64,000 nt of DNA from Proteles cristata cristata (GCA_017311185.1 JAESUZ010000127.1:930001-994000), one strand, 5' to 3'. Numbered from the stretch's first letter, positions 32,061 through 45,055 are shown. Numbers and translations: made by a program. The notes: generated by a model from the letters alone, not told the origin.

Positions 32061-32600
32061 TAAAGATGTTTCCCTTATGCAGCAATTATATCTCTCATTT
32101 CTTCATCAAAAACACAATATGAGAGTTAACATATGTCAATTATATCCTAAAAAATCTGTGAAAAAAGTTAAAAAAAGAAAAAAATGGAAAGTTAAAACAA
32201 AAGCAGAATTAAAACAACAAAAAACCCACCCAATGTCAGACTAAAATAATCCCAATCTTAGAAAATAGTGAAAAGTATAAAACTATCTATACCATATTCT
32301 ACTGTGGAGAAATGAAAATGAGAGCTTGAGTTTTTTCTCCTGGAAACAAACAAACTGGAATATAGCTTGTTATGGGAAAGAAGGAATTATGAGGCACTTA
32401 ATTTTTTCCCAAGTTGTGGAATCAGAATTTTAATAGGGACTTCAGGTGGAGGAAGGATCCAATGACTTAATTTTGTTTCCTCAACTGAACCCTGAGATGT
32501 TTGGCTTCATGTTAATCACTTCATTTGCCTAAAATTGGCAGTTTGCTTAATTAGCATTTAGCACAATAACATGCATATAGTAAGAATGTCAGGTGACATT
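32061..32600. other. Unique AT-rich sequence, nothing recognised
   Basis: A-rich patch at 32160-32225. No element or gene recognised. Confidence 0.4.
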
Positions 32601-32841
32601 AGAATTACGTTTGAGGGGTCCTGGGTGGCTCAGTCACGTAAGTATCTGACTCTTGATTTCTGCTCAGGTCGTGATCTCAAGGTTCATAGGTTCAAGCCCC
32701 ACATCAGGCTCTGCGATGACAGCACAGAGCCTGCTTAGCATTTTCTATCTCCCCCTCTCTCTCTGCCATTCCCCTGCTTACAGTCTCTCTCTCAAAATAA
32801 ATAGATAAACTTAAAAAATCTACAAAAAAGAATATATTTGA
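32601..32841 (+). mobile_element. CAN SINE, plus strand, older subgroup
   Basis: Body 32615-32828: GGGGTCCTGGGTGGCTCAG head, AGGTTCAAGCCCC B box, GACAGCACAGAGCC core, CTCAAAATAAATAGATAAAC tail. Diverged TSD AGAATTACGTTTGA / AGAATATATTTGA. Confidence 0.93.
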
Positions 32842-34089
32842 CTTTAATCTGTGACTCTGAAAACAGTAGTCTTAATCTAATATTCATACCATGTAATCAT
32901 TTCCTTTACAACTTAAACAATTTGGAGTTCACAGTCATAATCACCATAATGTGCTCTCATGTGTAACCTCACTAGCTGTCATAAAGCTATTTACAGAAAT
33001 AATGATGGCAAGTACCCAAAGTACTTCTACTATTACCACTCGTATCAGTCTTGCTATTATTGCTATTACTTCTATAATTTATCGTGTTCACACTATATAC
33101 AAGCAATTGAAATGCACAATTTGTATGAAGTATAATCTCATTTTTAGACAAAATTATAAATAGTAGCAAGTAAGTTGTAGAATAATATATAGGTGAAATG
33201 AGAATAACATAGAATAGAGAAATTTTTTCAAAATTATGAAATATTACATTTAAGAATAAGCATTTAGTTTTGTTAAAGATAACCATAAAAAACAGAATGC
33301 ATCATTTTAATCTATATAATTTCATCAGTTTAATTACAATGATAAAAATTCATATTTGATTATCAATGTGGCTAAATCACTGTGGTAGTCAAAAAATACT
33401 AATATTAAACAGTAAGTGTTTTTTGTTAACAATATAAAAATTTTTATAGTTCATTTCTTTTCCTTTAGTATGCACAAATAAACCTGTCATTAATTTAACA
33501 TTCTACTATAAAATAGGGGAAATAGCTTAGTTTCCTTTACCCTAGTTTCCTTATTAAACATATCAGAAAAGCATTATATAATTTTGCAGCATTACTCAGT
33601 TTTACTTTGTTCGTGTTTAATGCTGGTTTTTATTCAATTTTATCTCTTGTAAGAATGGAATTGCTTCACATATTGCATAGTTTGAGATAAAATTAGAGGT
33701 GATGCCTTTATTTTTTCCTCATCTCAAAATATTCATATTGCTCTCTTTTAATAAGAAATAATTTAGGAAAAATTATGTTCCCTGCTAGCTACTGATTATA
33801 CTCTAAAAAGAAAACAGTAAAGAGGGAGGAATGTAAAAAATTCACTTTAGTTATTATAGCTCTCACCATTTCAACTGCTGACTTCAATTATCAAGGGAAA
33901 CACACTCATACAAGTTTATATAATAATGACACATTGTTTCCTCCCATACTCACAATTGATTATTATAAAAATTATTAAGATACAAGAAAATATAGATTGG
34001 CCTAAATGTGCCTGTTACTCCTTGTTATAAATATATACTGTACATTGTTCTAAATGAAGACTTGGAACATTTACCCATTATGTTTTTTG
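32842..34089. other. Unique AT-rich sequence, nothing recognised
   Basis: Frames at 32951-33163 (plus) and 32987-33286 (minus) overlap and lack known motifs. No repeat family recognised. Confidence 0.4.
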
Positions 34090-34314
34090 TAATATTTATT
34101 TACAATGTTATTTGTTTTTGAGAGACGGAAAGAAAGAGAGCAGGCATGTACGAGAGGGGGAGGGGCAGAGAAGGGATTGGACACAGAATCTGAAGCAGGC
34201 TCCAGGCTCTGTTGTCAGCATAGAGCTCCATTCAGGGCTTGAACCCATGAACCGTGAGATCATGACCTGAGCTGAAGTCAGATATTTAACTGACTGAGCC
34301 TCCCAGGAGCCCCC
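34090..34314 (-). mobile_element. CAN SINE, minus strand, older subgroup
   Basis: Minus-strand GGGGGCTCCTGGGAGGCTCAG head, GGGTTCAAGCCCTG, GACAACAGAGCCTGGAGCCTGC, CT tract, AAACAAATAACATTG tail. Confidence 0.93.
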
Positions 34315-34429
34315 AGAAACAAACAAACAAACAAGCAAAAAGTTGATCTTCCTTTTCTGAAGGTCTGAAGTGAATCATACTGGGGTAAAATTAAGATGTC
34401 TGAATATCTACATGCTTAGGAGACTTTCT

Positions 34430-34812
34430 GTAGAAGAACCTGTTTCCTTTCTTTTCCAGCATTCAGAGGCTGCTTCTATTCCTCAGTTCATGGTACCATT
34501 TCTCCATCTTCAGTAGTGGCAATGCCAGTCTTTTTCATGCTGCTATTTCTTTGCTTTTGTTTGTTTGTTTATTTTTGTTTTATTTTTCTTTCCAATTCCT
34601 TCCTCCACTTTTAAAGACCCTTGTGATTACAATGGGACCAACTAGATTAATCCAGGATAATTTCTTTATTTTAAAGTCACTGGATTGGCAGCCTTAATTC
34701 CATCTGCATCTTTAATTCACTTCTTCATCGTGCAACCTAACAGTCACAGATTTTTGGAATTAGGACATAAAAACTTTGGGGGGAGTTATTCTGCCTATAA
34801 TACCATAATACC
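34430..34812 (-). mobile_element. MaLR-like LTR (MLT1-type), minus strand
   Basis: 'GACCCTTGTGATTACAATGGGACC', 'TAATCCAGGATAATTTC', 'CCTTAATTCCATCTGCATC' and 'GGAATTAGGACATAAAAACTTTGGGGGGAGTTATTCTGCC' (in parts) run in the order of an antisense mammalian LTR of this type. A TTTG-rich stretch at 34555-34590 is internal. No internal retroviral genes. Confidence 0.5.
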
Positions 34813-34829
34813 ATGTAATTAACTTAAAA

Positions 34830-35075
34830 TTGCAGACTCTAAAGAAGGGTATCATGGATTTTGAGAAGAATTTTAGGTTATATCACAAATGGGAACCAAT
34901 TAAATTATTTAAGCAGGAGAAGCATCAATAATTCAATTTATCATTTTAAAAGATCACTTATGTGCAGTGTACAGAATTAATAGAAGGAATTAAGAGTTGG
35001 ATGAAAGGTGTGAGATGAATTCGATGAAAGGTGTGAGGAAAAGAAAACTTAACAAAGCATAGATCCTGAATAGTT
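34830..35075 (-). mobile_element. L2 LINE internal fragment, decayed
   Basis: 'GGATTTTGAGAAGAATTTTAGG', 'TTATTTAAGCAGGAGAAGCATCAAT', 'AAAAGATCACTTATG' resemble the antisense L2 run 'GGAAGCCATTGGAGGGTTTTAAGCAGGGGAGTGACATG...AAGATCACTCTGG'. Confidence 0.5.
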
Positions 35076-35082
35076 TAAATCA

Positions 35083-35168
35083 AATTTTGGGTTCCCACTT
35101 AGTAAGCTGGATGACTTTGTAAGTTTCTGCTGCAATTCCCTTATGGGTAAATTGAGGATAATACTGGT
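35083..35168 (+). mobile_element. MIR SINE fragment
   Basis: GGTTCCCACTTAGTAAGCTGGATGACTTTG, then TTCCCTTATGGGTAAATTGAGGATAATAC (in parts), the MIR core and following segment. Confidence 0.55.
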
Positions 35169-35939
35169 TCCAAACTCAGTTTTTGATTTTGTTTTGCTTT
35201 CTAATAAACCTAAGATAATGGATGCGAATAAATCTAAAGTGTTAGTACATGAATACTTTTTACTAAATGTTAAATGAACAATTATATTAGGGGTAGAATT
35301 TACTAAATGACTGAAGGTGGGTTTAAGGCAAATATTGACAATGACTTCCAAGTTTCTGAAAATTGAGGTTTTTCAAATAATAAAAACTGAAGTTGGGGCA
35401 TATATGGCTAAAGTACACACAAACTTTTTTTTTTTTTTTAATATGGTGAACAAGATGCTTGAGAAAAATCCAAGTACAAATGTTGAGAAAAAGTTGCATA
35501 TAACTTCCATTGCTCGATGCAGCTTTGGAATTGAGAGGAGAATCAGTATATGTCAAGGCCAATTCTGCCTTTTTTCACATAGAAGATATGATAGAATGTG
35601 GGTGCATCAATATTTTTTTGTACCACTTATAAATAATTAAAATTGCAAGTAGAAATATGACATGCAATGAACTTACAGATGAATTACTTTTTTTGATGTT
35701 AACACATTAAAGAAATGCACAGAGTCAATAGAATAAATTTTATTATTTTTGACAACTTGTGAGGAGATTAAATCATCTAGGTAAATAGTGTAGAGGCCTT
35801 CCCAAGGCCTTGGGAAGATTTGATATATAATAGTAGTGACTAAGAAATAGGAGATGAAGAAATAGAAATTATGGGTATAAGCAATACCTCTTTGAAGTTA
35901 CTGTGGATGGAAGGGGTCTGAAGAAAACACAGTGTCTAC
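35169..35939. other. Unique sequence, nothing recognised
   Basis: Frames on both strands at 35317-35640 overlap each other across a T run and show no motif. No repeat identified. Confidence 0.4.
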
Positions 35940-36142
35940 ATTTTTTTAAATGTTTATTTGTTTTTGAGAGAGAGAGAGAGAGAGAACAGGGGAAGGACAG
36001 AGAAGGAGACACAGAATCTGGAGGAGGCTCTAGGCTCTGAGCTGTCAGCACAGAGCCTGATGCCATCTTGAACTCATGAGCTGTGAGATCATGACCTGAG
36101 CTGACGTCGGATGCTTAATCAACTGAGCCATGCAGGCGCCCC
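35940..36142 (-). mobile_element. CAN SINE, minus strand, older subgroup
   Basis: Minus-strand GGGGCGCCTGCATGGCTCAG head, core GACAGCTCAGAGCC, GA/CT tract, AAACAAATAAACATTT tail. The flanks share GTGTCTA, consistent with a diverged TSD. Confidence 0.92.
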
Positions 36143-36159
36143 AAGACATGGTGTCTAAA

Positions 36160-36910
36160 AATCCTCTTTTTCTTTCTTTTTTTGAAGATGGGAGCCATCA
36201 ACACGTTTGGGCAATGAAGAGGGATTAGAAGGACCAGTAGGGAGGAAGAAGATAATTGTGTAAAAGACAAATGTATGTACAACTACAGAGGCCTTTCGCT
36301 GGGAGCCATTCATCTGCCTCCTCACTGAATATAGGAACCAGACCGACTTGCCCACAGACAATGTTGACAAAATGAAACTGTGGGTGAAGGTGTTCTCCCA
36401 CCAAGTGCAGAAGACTCTGGCTTTGAGGCCTGGCCTGGGCTATCTAGAAGGAAGTGACTACCAGCCTGGCCTATCTGCCTGAATGGAAGGAAAATATTAT
36501 GAAATTATGTCCCTCACACAGATGCCCCATTGAAATTGAAGTCGAGAAGTGCAAAAGAGAATTGACACATCTCAGCAAAGAAATTGGAACGGATTTGATG
36601 ATAACTGAAGAAGATCTCAACACATTTCTGGAAGAGAGCCTGTGGATGCAATGTGATAGTGAATAAAAGAGTGAAGGTATCTTTCAGACAGAACAGAAGC
36701 TGATCTGAACAACTCAATCCCAAAGAAACATGAGCACCTGAGAAATATATAAAGAGTTATACCAGTTGTAAATTTGAATCCCATCCTATCGTACCCAATC
36801 AGTGTGCAGAACATAGGCAGTATACCATTGGTACCCATTAAAAATCTGTTGTTACTTTAAAAAGTAAATAAATACACTAAAATAAAATAAGTAAAATAAA
36901 GAGAAATAAG
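36160..36910 (+). pseudogene. Possible processed pseudogene, source gene not identified
   Basis: A locally GC-richer block. One frame stays open through about 36293-36480 and reads [18 protein letters not shown] and [16 protein letters not shown], then stops. A second frame, 36454-36666, reads [19 protein letters not shown] and ITEEDLNTFLEESLWMQ to a TGA/TAA stop region. The two could be one protein broken by a frameshift around 36455-36480. The block ends in an A-rich stretch with AATAAA-like motifs (36855-36905), as in a retrocopy. No intron signals were noticed. I do not recognise the protein, and chance remains possible. Confidence 0.25.
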
Positions 36911-37924
36911 AAATTGAACAATATCCTATAGAAAGCCAGTTGTATGTAAAGAAGAGGCTGGGGTCCAGCATACATGGTCATATAAATTTTCCCTGATGGG
37001 CAGAGAGATAATTCTGTCACTGTGACAGGGGGGATGTTCTGTGACTATGACCGTGGGAGTACCTCCAGAGTTGCTAGAGAGGGATTGTGGCAATAAGAAA
37101 AAGAGTTCATTGGAGGGCTTTAATTCAGTCAGTGAAAGATAAGGTGAGGTCATCCACTAAAAGTAATGAGGCAGAGTTTAGATTCAGGGAGTCCATGAAA
37201 GAAAATAGTATGCAAATCATTGTAGCAAATAGTGAATACATGAATTCAATACAGAAATGCACCAACATGAAAAAGTGAAATTAAAAATTCCATTGAATGT
37301 GGTGATAAAAAAAAATTTATCCAAAGGATATTGTGCAGATTCTCTGTTTTCTTGGCATAAAGTGAAGCTATTAATATTATCATGTAACAAATTCCAGATT
37401 ATAAAATATTATTCAGTGGCCTTAAGCTACTTTAACACAAAAGAATGGATACATTTATTTAGGATTGAGGTTTAGCAAATAGGAAAAATATCAATGGTTT
37501 GAAGAAATTTCCTAAGAGTGAAGACAATTCTGGATCATAGAATTCAAGCTGGACAAAAAGTAAAACCAAGAGCGTGTGAAATCACTTTGTCCACAATGAT
37601 GAACATTAATATACTTAGGCTAATAACAGGAATCTGGTTAAAGATGTAAACTGTAAGTCTGATGCTAAACTCATTATAAACCATGGACTATCCACAGAAG
37701 GACAATAAGTGGCAATACTGAAGTTGCATGTTTAGTTAAATGGCAGTAACTTCAAGACAGTAGTATATAAGAAGTTCTAAGAGTAATAGCTACTGGGCAG
37801 AAGCATGGATACTGTGACAGTTTAGCAATATTTAACATTTCATTTGGATTGCCGTACCAGGAGAATGAGGGAAAGGGATTCAATGTGGCACTTTATGTCT
37901 AACCAAGTATAACTTCCTGTCATG
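36911..37924. other. Unique sequence, nothing firmly recognised
   Basis: Contains a small inverted repeat CTGTCAC-T-GTGACAG at 37014-37028. Short frames at 37087-37278 and 37257-37475 have no known motif. Confidence 0.35.
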
Positions 37925-38440
37925 TGTTTATTTCTTCAGGCAATGTTTAACAATGTGCTAGTCAATGAACTAATCCTAGAAATGTTGTGAAGGACAGAAA
38001 TAGCAAGTCTTTACCCTCCTCAGTCATCTGCCATGCTGCTGAGAAAAACAGGCTGGAAAAATAGCCATATCAGCCATGAGGAGATAGAACACATAATATT
38101 TTTATGAGGCCGCAAAATGGAAGATCTCAAGTCCCTTTGAGATCTAAGGGTGCAGTAGATGTTAGCCACACATAAACCTCAAGAACAATGTCATAGGGAG
38201 AGGGAACACTATACATAATGGTCATGAACAGAACAGAATGCTCTCTATTTATACTATTAGAAGACAGTTCTATCAGAGTACTGAAAGGAAGAGAAATGAG
38301 TGCTGACGGAGGAGGTGATGATGTAAGCAGAGCTCAAATGACAGACATAACGTATCACAGGTTTGCTCAAAACTTTGGATTTTAAACTAAAAGCAATAGA
38401 AAGTGTATCATCTTACACATGGAAGATACATGATGATGTT
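37925..38440 (-). mobile_element. Possible L2 LINE fragment, heavily decayed
   Basis: 'TTGGATTTTAAACTAAAAGCAATAG' near 38375 and 'AAGATACATGATGATG' near 38420 resemble the antisense L2 segment 'TTGGATTTTATTCTAAGTG...GTGACATGATCTG'. Upstream order fits weakly. Confidence 0.35.
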
Positions 38441-41359
38441 TCCAGTAAAAAAAAAAAAATATGTGACACACTCGCTACACTGTGAAGAGAACCTAAAGGA
38501 AGTTGACCTTAGAGTTGACCTTAGAAATATACTATGAAAGTGTGGTCAGAGAGAAGAGATCAAGAGGAGAGGATGAAGCACATTGCCCACCTGTGTGTCT
38601 GTGCTATGAATACACACACCAGTGTACACATGAGAAATCTCCCGCCCCACCCCACACACAAATACATGCCCTCATACATGCATGCAGTTTAAGCAACAAG
38701 ATGGTGCTTAATTGGAAGTGAGAGAATAGATTATAGCTGAAAGAAATGAAACACGGCAGACATTACCTGGTGCTTTATGAAAATATTTATTTACAGTAAA
38801 TATGAAAATATTTATTCACAGTACAGAAAACTAAATTAAAATTAATATTCAATCAAAGGATGTTTAAGTATCTTTGAAAATATAAAGGACAGTTTATATA
38901 GTTTGATGTTAAAATCTGAGAAAACTTCCTCTGCAAATACGTGAAAAATTTAGAACTTTATATGAAGGAACTGAAAACGAAGAAGTTATCTATTATACTG
39001 TATAGAGACACTCTTCTGTCCTCGGTGAGAAAAATAAACAATTTAATTTGCTCAAGAATAGTCTTTAAAAACAATGACTTTGCCAAAACACAGTTGTGCT
39101 GTCATATCTTTCTTTATGGTATGTTCTCAATACATTTCTCTAAATCTTTTAGCTTAGTGAAACATTTATTGTCTAAAAAAACGCATAAAGATAACTTTTC
39201 CCATCTCACTTCAACTCATCTCCACTCATCCACACATCTCATGCTTGGACAGAATCTGTTCTCCATCCCTAGTGGGACCCCTGTCTCCTTAAATTCCATT
39301 AGGTATGATTATCAAGAAATTACTTTCAGCCTGATCTCACTCTGCACACCAGATTTTATCCTGAACTCTTTCATCTAAATACATAAAAATAGTTTTCACT
39401 AGTGTGGTAGACACATATGATGAAGACTATTTTTAAGAGTATCCAAACCACATCTTTTCTTGTTTTTATCTTCCATTCAGATTATAAACTAATGCTGAGA
39501 ATCCAAACTTTACTGGATACAAATATATTCATACAATGTCAATAGTATGAATCTCAAGCCCTTCACTGCTCTGTGATCTTCTATAGATTGTTCCTAATTC
39601 AAGTAAAATTAATTTATTTTAATTAAAGTTTGAGAGTGTATTAATCATATTTTATCATTCCTGCCACATTTCTTGGCAATGTTTCCAAATAATTCAAGCA
39701 GGAGAAAGGTTATCTTCATGAATTGAGTAGAAGAATCAATAAGGCCTATCTTTCAAACTAGATCACCTTTATGATTCCTGAAAGACAGAGGGGAATGGAG
39801 TGGCAGATTACACTGTTATTCATACTGCCAGTTTAGAACTGGTATAAAGCAAAGCACAAAGTCAATGAAAAATCTTATATGCTTCCAAGTAGGGGTTCTA
39901 ACAGTTTAGAAATGATCTTTGTGAGGTATGTTAATGAGTCTGATCATTCTGACATTACAATAGCGGTTCTTGAAAATGAAATGTACAGGATCTATCTATG
40001 TATAAAAGACCTAATCCATTTATGGACTGCAACAGTCCATTTACATTTTATCTAAAAGGTATGAGGGGCCAATTGAAACAAGTTACCACTGACAAGAGGA
40101 TGGATTTGTGTAGTAATTCAGATAGCTGCAGGAACAGGTTTTTATCATGGTTGACCTAGCATGAACCAATACTTTCCTTTTAGAAATACTCTGATTTGAA
40201 TTCTCATTAAGCCATGTAAAACATCGCACTTTCAACATAGTATGTATTCTAGAAATAAAGGCTATTAAGTTTTCATCAGCCATAGAAAGCCTATAATTTA
40301 TATCTTAGATGATGAGTCTTCAGATGGCTTTAAAACTGATTACATTTACATTTTTTGATTTAATCTTTTCTGTTCGCATTACAAAATGATAGCACATTGT
40401 TATATGCAAGCAAAGCTAATCTTTCTGACTTAGGAAAAAAAAATAGTACTAGAAAGTTTCCCTGGTTTATGCTCCCTTCTGTGTTACTGCAAATACCAGA
40501 TAGTCTATACTCTTTATTCTGAGCCTAGCATAATGTCTTTAATCTTAAATTCAATGCAATGACCATGAGCATCAGAGCTCAGCACTACTCTTGTTGTAAA
40601 ATGATACTTTGATTTAGTACTCAAAATGCCATGGAACTGAAGACTGCAGAAGTAATGTATCACTTTGCAACTATGGTAACTCAAAATAACGGGTTCTAAT
40701 TATGAGATATTGATTGTATGCCACCAAAATAATGTAAAAATGCACTGAATTGCTGTTAAAAGTATAGTTAGTATACATATTTTATCTGTTTCCTAGAAAA
40801 TATAATTCTACCTATAGACTTTTCATTATTTTTTGCTGTTTCAGATGAGGACATATATGAAGGTTTTTAAATTGAGAATGCATAACTGAGACAGCACAAA
40901 CAAGAGTTATGGTGATTATTTTAAAATGTGCATACCTGTAATAAATGTTTTAGTCATCCCCAGAAAGTTGGTATGGTTATGCTAATAGAATAATTATGTC
41001 CATTTACATATAAAATAAAACTGTTGGTGTGTCAATACAATAACATGAGTTTCCACGCAACTGATGACTGTTTGAATATTAAAAGAAGTTTGATCCATCC
41101 TCATCCTCTTTTGAGGTGAAATGAGATGTGCCCTATTTTTTATGTGTTATTACCAACATACTTGATCATTGCTCTCCCAGAATCACTTCATTATTCTGGA
41201 TCCTTTGCAGCCAATGTACAGGAGGGGAAAGGGATCAAATTTTATGTAAACTAATTTAATAATTATTGTTTAAAATATTCTTTGGGCTTCCTGTCATAAT
41301 TAGAAAAAAGAACTTATATTCTTTACCATCACCTTTAAGATATAAGAGCTGATCCTAAG
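38441..41359. other. Unique sequence in a SINE-free stretch
   Basis: No mobile element recognised over 2.9 kb. The longest frame in the window, 38941-39378 (145 codons from a GTG start), lies here; its composition is lysine/serine/leucine rich and no domain or signal peptide is recognised, so it is not called as a gene. Confidence 0.4.
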
Positions 41360-41440
41360 CAGATGTAAATTGCTTACCATAACCACATGGTTAATAAGTG
41401 GTGTAGTAGAATTCTCATTCTTTTATTAGCTAAATCCAAT
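41360..41440 (-). mobile_element. MIR SINE fragment
   Basis: GTAAATTGCTTACCATAACC, CATGGTTAATAAGTGGTGTAG and TAGAATTCTCATTC match antisense MIR 'CTTGCCCAAGGTCACACAGCTAGTAAGTGGCAGAG'. Confidence 0.5.
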
Positions 41441-43487
41441 ACATTTCATATTCATAACTCTGCCTCTCCATGTCAACTGGAGATGAAAATTTATCTGATT
41501 ATAGGCATATACAATCCCTTACAATGAATTATAGATTAACCTATCACCAAGTAGAAATATATCCATTCCAAACTGAGTGTACTCAGTTGAAGAAATACAG
41601 AGTAGGGAGGAGGTCACAGTCAATGTCCCTGTCTCTGTTAAAGAGCATATTTTGACCAGAAGCAAAATGTTTCCTAAGCCAAACAACCATATCATGGATT
41701 TCACCTGGGCAATATTTTTTAATAAGCATACTATTTTGTGTTTATAAGTATATTAATATCTATTATAAATCAAAATGGCTCAAGGACAAAGTTTCTCTAG
41801 ACTCTATTTTTTTAAAGTAACCAGAAGCTTTTTCTGATCCTCATCTTGTTAATTTGTAAGCATAATAGAGGTAGTAACCTTGTGTTGTAAAAAATGCAAG
41901 AACTATAATTTTATACTCTCCTAAGCATAAATATAGTAAACTGAATGCCATATGGCACATTATAAAAGTTAGTATTTCCAGTTGCTTTGTAAATCTCTTC
42001 AATTTTATGGAGCATAGAAAGAAAACTAATTGCTAAATGAGGTCATAGCATTCTTTCTCTGAAGCACTAAACATTCATAAGCTTGGTATAAATTTTTAAG
42101 TAGAAAAGTAAATTATATTTGTAAATGGAGGCTATTATGATGTAATTACTATTTATTTCCCCAGCTTTTTGTGAGATGTATGTTTACTGGGAAACTAACA
42201 AACAAAATTCATTACTGTCCTTTTTAGCCAAATAAGATGGATTTATTAAAAATATAATAATGAGACTTTTTAGTAATCCACTGTAAATTAGTTTTCACAT
42301 AAATGAAGACTTTCACAGGGCCAGAGCTAAACTCTTTATAAAACGAATAGAAAATGATTTAGTTAGGCAAGCATTATATTTTGTTTTAACTTTTTCTTAA
42401 ATCAGCCATTAATTTTAATCTTACAAATACATTTCTTTTGTAAGATTATTTTTCTATTTGCCAATTTTATCACTATGCCCAGATGTACTGCATAATGAAG
42501 GAAATCACATTACATACAGTGTTTGATGTAAAGCAATAGAAACTGTTTCCATCGCTTACCATCATTAATGTGATTCTGCCTCTTAGTGTGGTCATAACAA
42601 GCATCAAATCAAAATTTTAGCGGTTGCAATATAACTTAAATATTGGGCAAATAGACTACTCTTAAGGTCACACTACGGTGGTGGTAGTGGTCTGTGGATA
42701 TGGTGAACAACACTGGCAATGTACTCTTGCTTTGTCTGTAATTTAATGAGTGATGGTGTTTCAAGGATTTAGAAGTATTGATTGCGTGTCTTTTTAGCAA
42801 GAACTAATTTTCTAAGATGACACACAAAACTGGATTAAAACTCCCTCTCTTAACAAGGAGTTATATATGTATTGCCCCAAAAGTATCTTCTTAATGGTAT
42901 GAACATTTAATATTTAAAAATTATATTTATTAATATATTTTTAAATGATGATAGGTTTTTAATCAGTTAAGTATTCTGCATTGAGTTATTTCTATAATTG
43001 AATTTTAAAGAAAAATGCATCCACATGCATAATTTATAGTTTAGACATATAATTGTTTTGTTTGTCCTATCATTTATAATGTTCTGTAGTATGATAGCAT
43101 GTATAATTTAAGCATGTGAGAAATATTAAAATTTTAAATAATCCTCAATTTTAATAATGATTTGTATTTTAACAATGTCTTTCAACTAAGTTTTGACTAC
43201 AAGTGTATGGCTTTCAAGTATAGTTTGAATGAGCACACCCGTTAATGAAATTGTGTCCCACATCTCTCAAATAATGGAAGAATAAAGAGAAAACTTCAAA
43301 GCTGAGGAGTAATTGAATGTTTTAAGCTGAAGTTAGATACTGATTATTTATAAACACAGAATTAAATCCTTATTAGAAACTTAGGGAATGTTAATATTTC
43401 ATCCATAAGCACTTTCACATAGTCAAGAGTTTACCTTGTAACTGAGTATTAGCTAAGAATGTTTACAGTATGCCCTGAGAACTCATT
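41441..43487. other. Unique AT-rich sequence, nothing firmly recognised
   Basis: A faint MIR-like piece may be at 41838-41900. Otherwise no repeat or gene signal over 2 kb. Confidence 0.4.
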
Positions 43488-44180
43488 TTCTTAGCATTAT
43501 TGAGGTATAATTGGCATATAAAACCTTGAGCACACTTAACGTATACATCTTGATGAGTTTGGACCTAGACAAACATCCATCACAACAATTAAACACTAAC
43601 AATCACAACAATTAAACAATCACAACAATTAAAACACTAAATATACCAGTCACTTGCAAAAAATGTTTTATGTTCTTTTGTGGTTTGTTTGTTTGGGATA
43701 AGAACCTTTAAACTGAGATCTAGTCTCTTAACAGTTATTAAAGTGTGTAAGACCATATCGTTATTTATAGGCCCTATGTTGTACGGCAAATCTCTAGAAT
43801 TTCTCACATAGCAGAAACTATATCCTCTAAGTAACAATTCCCGATTCCCTCCTCCTCTCAGTCTCTGGGAACCAGTATTCTACTCTCTGCTTTTAGAAGT
43901 CTACTTCAGATTACCTCCTGTAAATGGAATCATGCAGTGTTTGTCCTTCTGCGACCGACTTATTGACTTAGCATAATGTCCTATGGGTTCATCCATGTCA
44001 TGACAAATGCAGGATTTTCTTCTTTTTAAAGGTTAATATTCTATTGTATGTATATAGCTAATTTTATTTATCCATTCTTCTGTTGATAAACATTTGGTTG
44101 TTTCCATATCTTGGCTACTGTGAATAATACTGAAATGAACATGAGGGTGCAGCTACTTCTTTGAAATCCTGATTGAAAAA
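43488..44180 (-). mobile_element. Old L1 3' end, minus strand
   Basis: Plus strand: TTATTGAGGTATAATTGGCATATAA, CTGGGAACCAGTATTCTACTC, GGTTCATCCATGTC, TTTATCCATTCTTCTGTTGATAAACATTTGG and TGAATAATACTGAAATGAACATG (in parts), antisense to an old L1 3' UTR and ORF2 end. No intact ORF. Confidence 0.82.
43579..43640. repeat. Short tandem duplication within L1
   Basis: Three imperfect copies of a unit containing ATCACAACAATTAAA, apparently a local duplication inside the L1 3' UTR. Confidence 0.85.
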
Positions 44181-44540
44181 AGAAACAAAAGTAACTGATA
44201 ACCTTTGGGGAAATAACTGAATTTGCTTAAATAATACCTTAAAATATTTTTGAAACTATTTTTATTTGCGAAGCATTTATTGTCATAATTTTAGGAAAAC
44301 AAACAAACATGTATTTATGCATTTCATAAAAAATGTAGGTGGATTTTTCTCTCATGTTTAGAATTTTTAGGATAATTCTAATATGTTAACATAAAAACTA
44401 TTTTTTCTGATTTCCCAACATTCCAAATAGTGATAATTTTATATTCTCATTTCAAATAATAAGTACATGATAACATAAAGCAAAACACTTTCATTTTATG
44501 AAACTTCAGTGTTCCGTGCTGAATGATGAGAGAAGTTTGC
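44181..44540. other. Unique AT-rich sequence, nothing recognised
   Basis: No element or gene recognised. Confidence 0.4.
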
Positions 44541-44741
44541 GAGGCATCTGGGTGGCTCAGTCGGTAAAGCATTTGACTCTTCGTTATGGCTCAACTCATG
44601 ATCTCACGCTTTGTGAGTTCAAGCCCTGTGTCAGGCTCTGTGCTGTCAGCCCAGAACCTGCTTCGGATTCTCACTCACCCTCTCTCTCTGCCCCTCCCTA
44701 CCCCTTCTCTTTCAAAATAAATACATAAACTTAAAAAAAAG
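44541..44741 (+). mobile_element. CAN SINE, plus strand, older subgroup
   Basis: GAGGCATCTGGGTGGCTCAG head, GAGTTCAAGCCCTG B box, GTCAGCCCAGAACCTGC core, TTTCAAAATAAATACATAAAC tail. Confidence 0.92.
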
Positions 44742-44972
44742 AAAATGTCAGGACATGCAAGTTGTGATGAAAATCTATGCAAGGAATACAGACAAAATAA
44801 AAATTCAAACCTCCTATTAAATGTATGACACAGATAGCTGGAGCACAATTGTCAGTGCCAGAAGAAAAAATTTATCATATGAAGGGCAAAAATAAATAAT
44901 GCAGGGGAAGAGGTATCAGAAATTAAAAACAAAATGGTAGGCATGAAGATAGCTATAAAAAAAATAATTTGT

Positions 44973-45055
44973 ACCCCCATTTCAGCAACATGGAAATTAA
45001 ATTCAGAAATATTGTGACTTTCCCAAGGTCACCAACAATTGGAAGCTGAAAAAGC
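44973..45055 (-). mobile_element. MIR SINE fragment
   Basis: CCCCCATTTCAGCAACATGGAAATTAAATTCAG, then TGACTTTCCCAAGGTCACCAACAATTGGAAGC (in parts), antisense MIR core. Confidence 0.65.

Noticed and set aside
37014..37028. Small inverted repeat CTGTCAC/GTGACAG
   Set aside because: Seven-base arms are expected by chance many times in this length.
38941..39378. 145-codon open frame, longest in the window
   Set aside because: Starts at GTG, biased Lys/Ser/Leu composition, no domain, no splice or promoter context; chance in AT-rich DNA is likelier.
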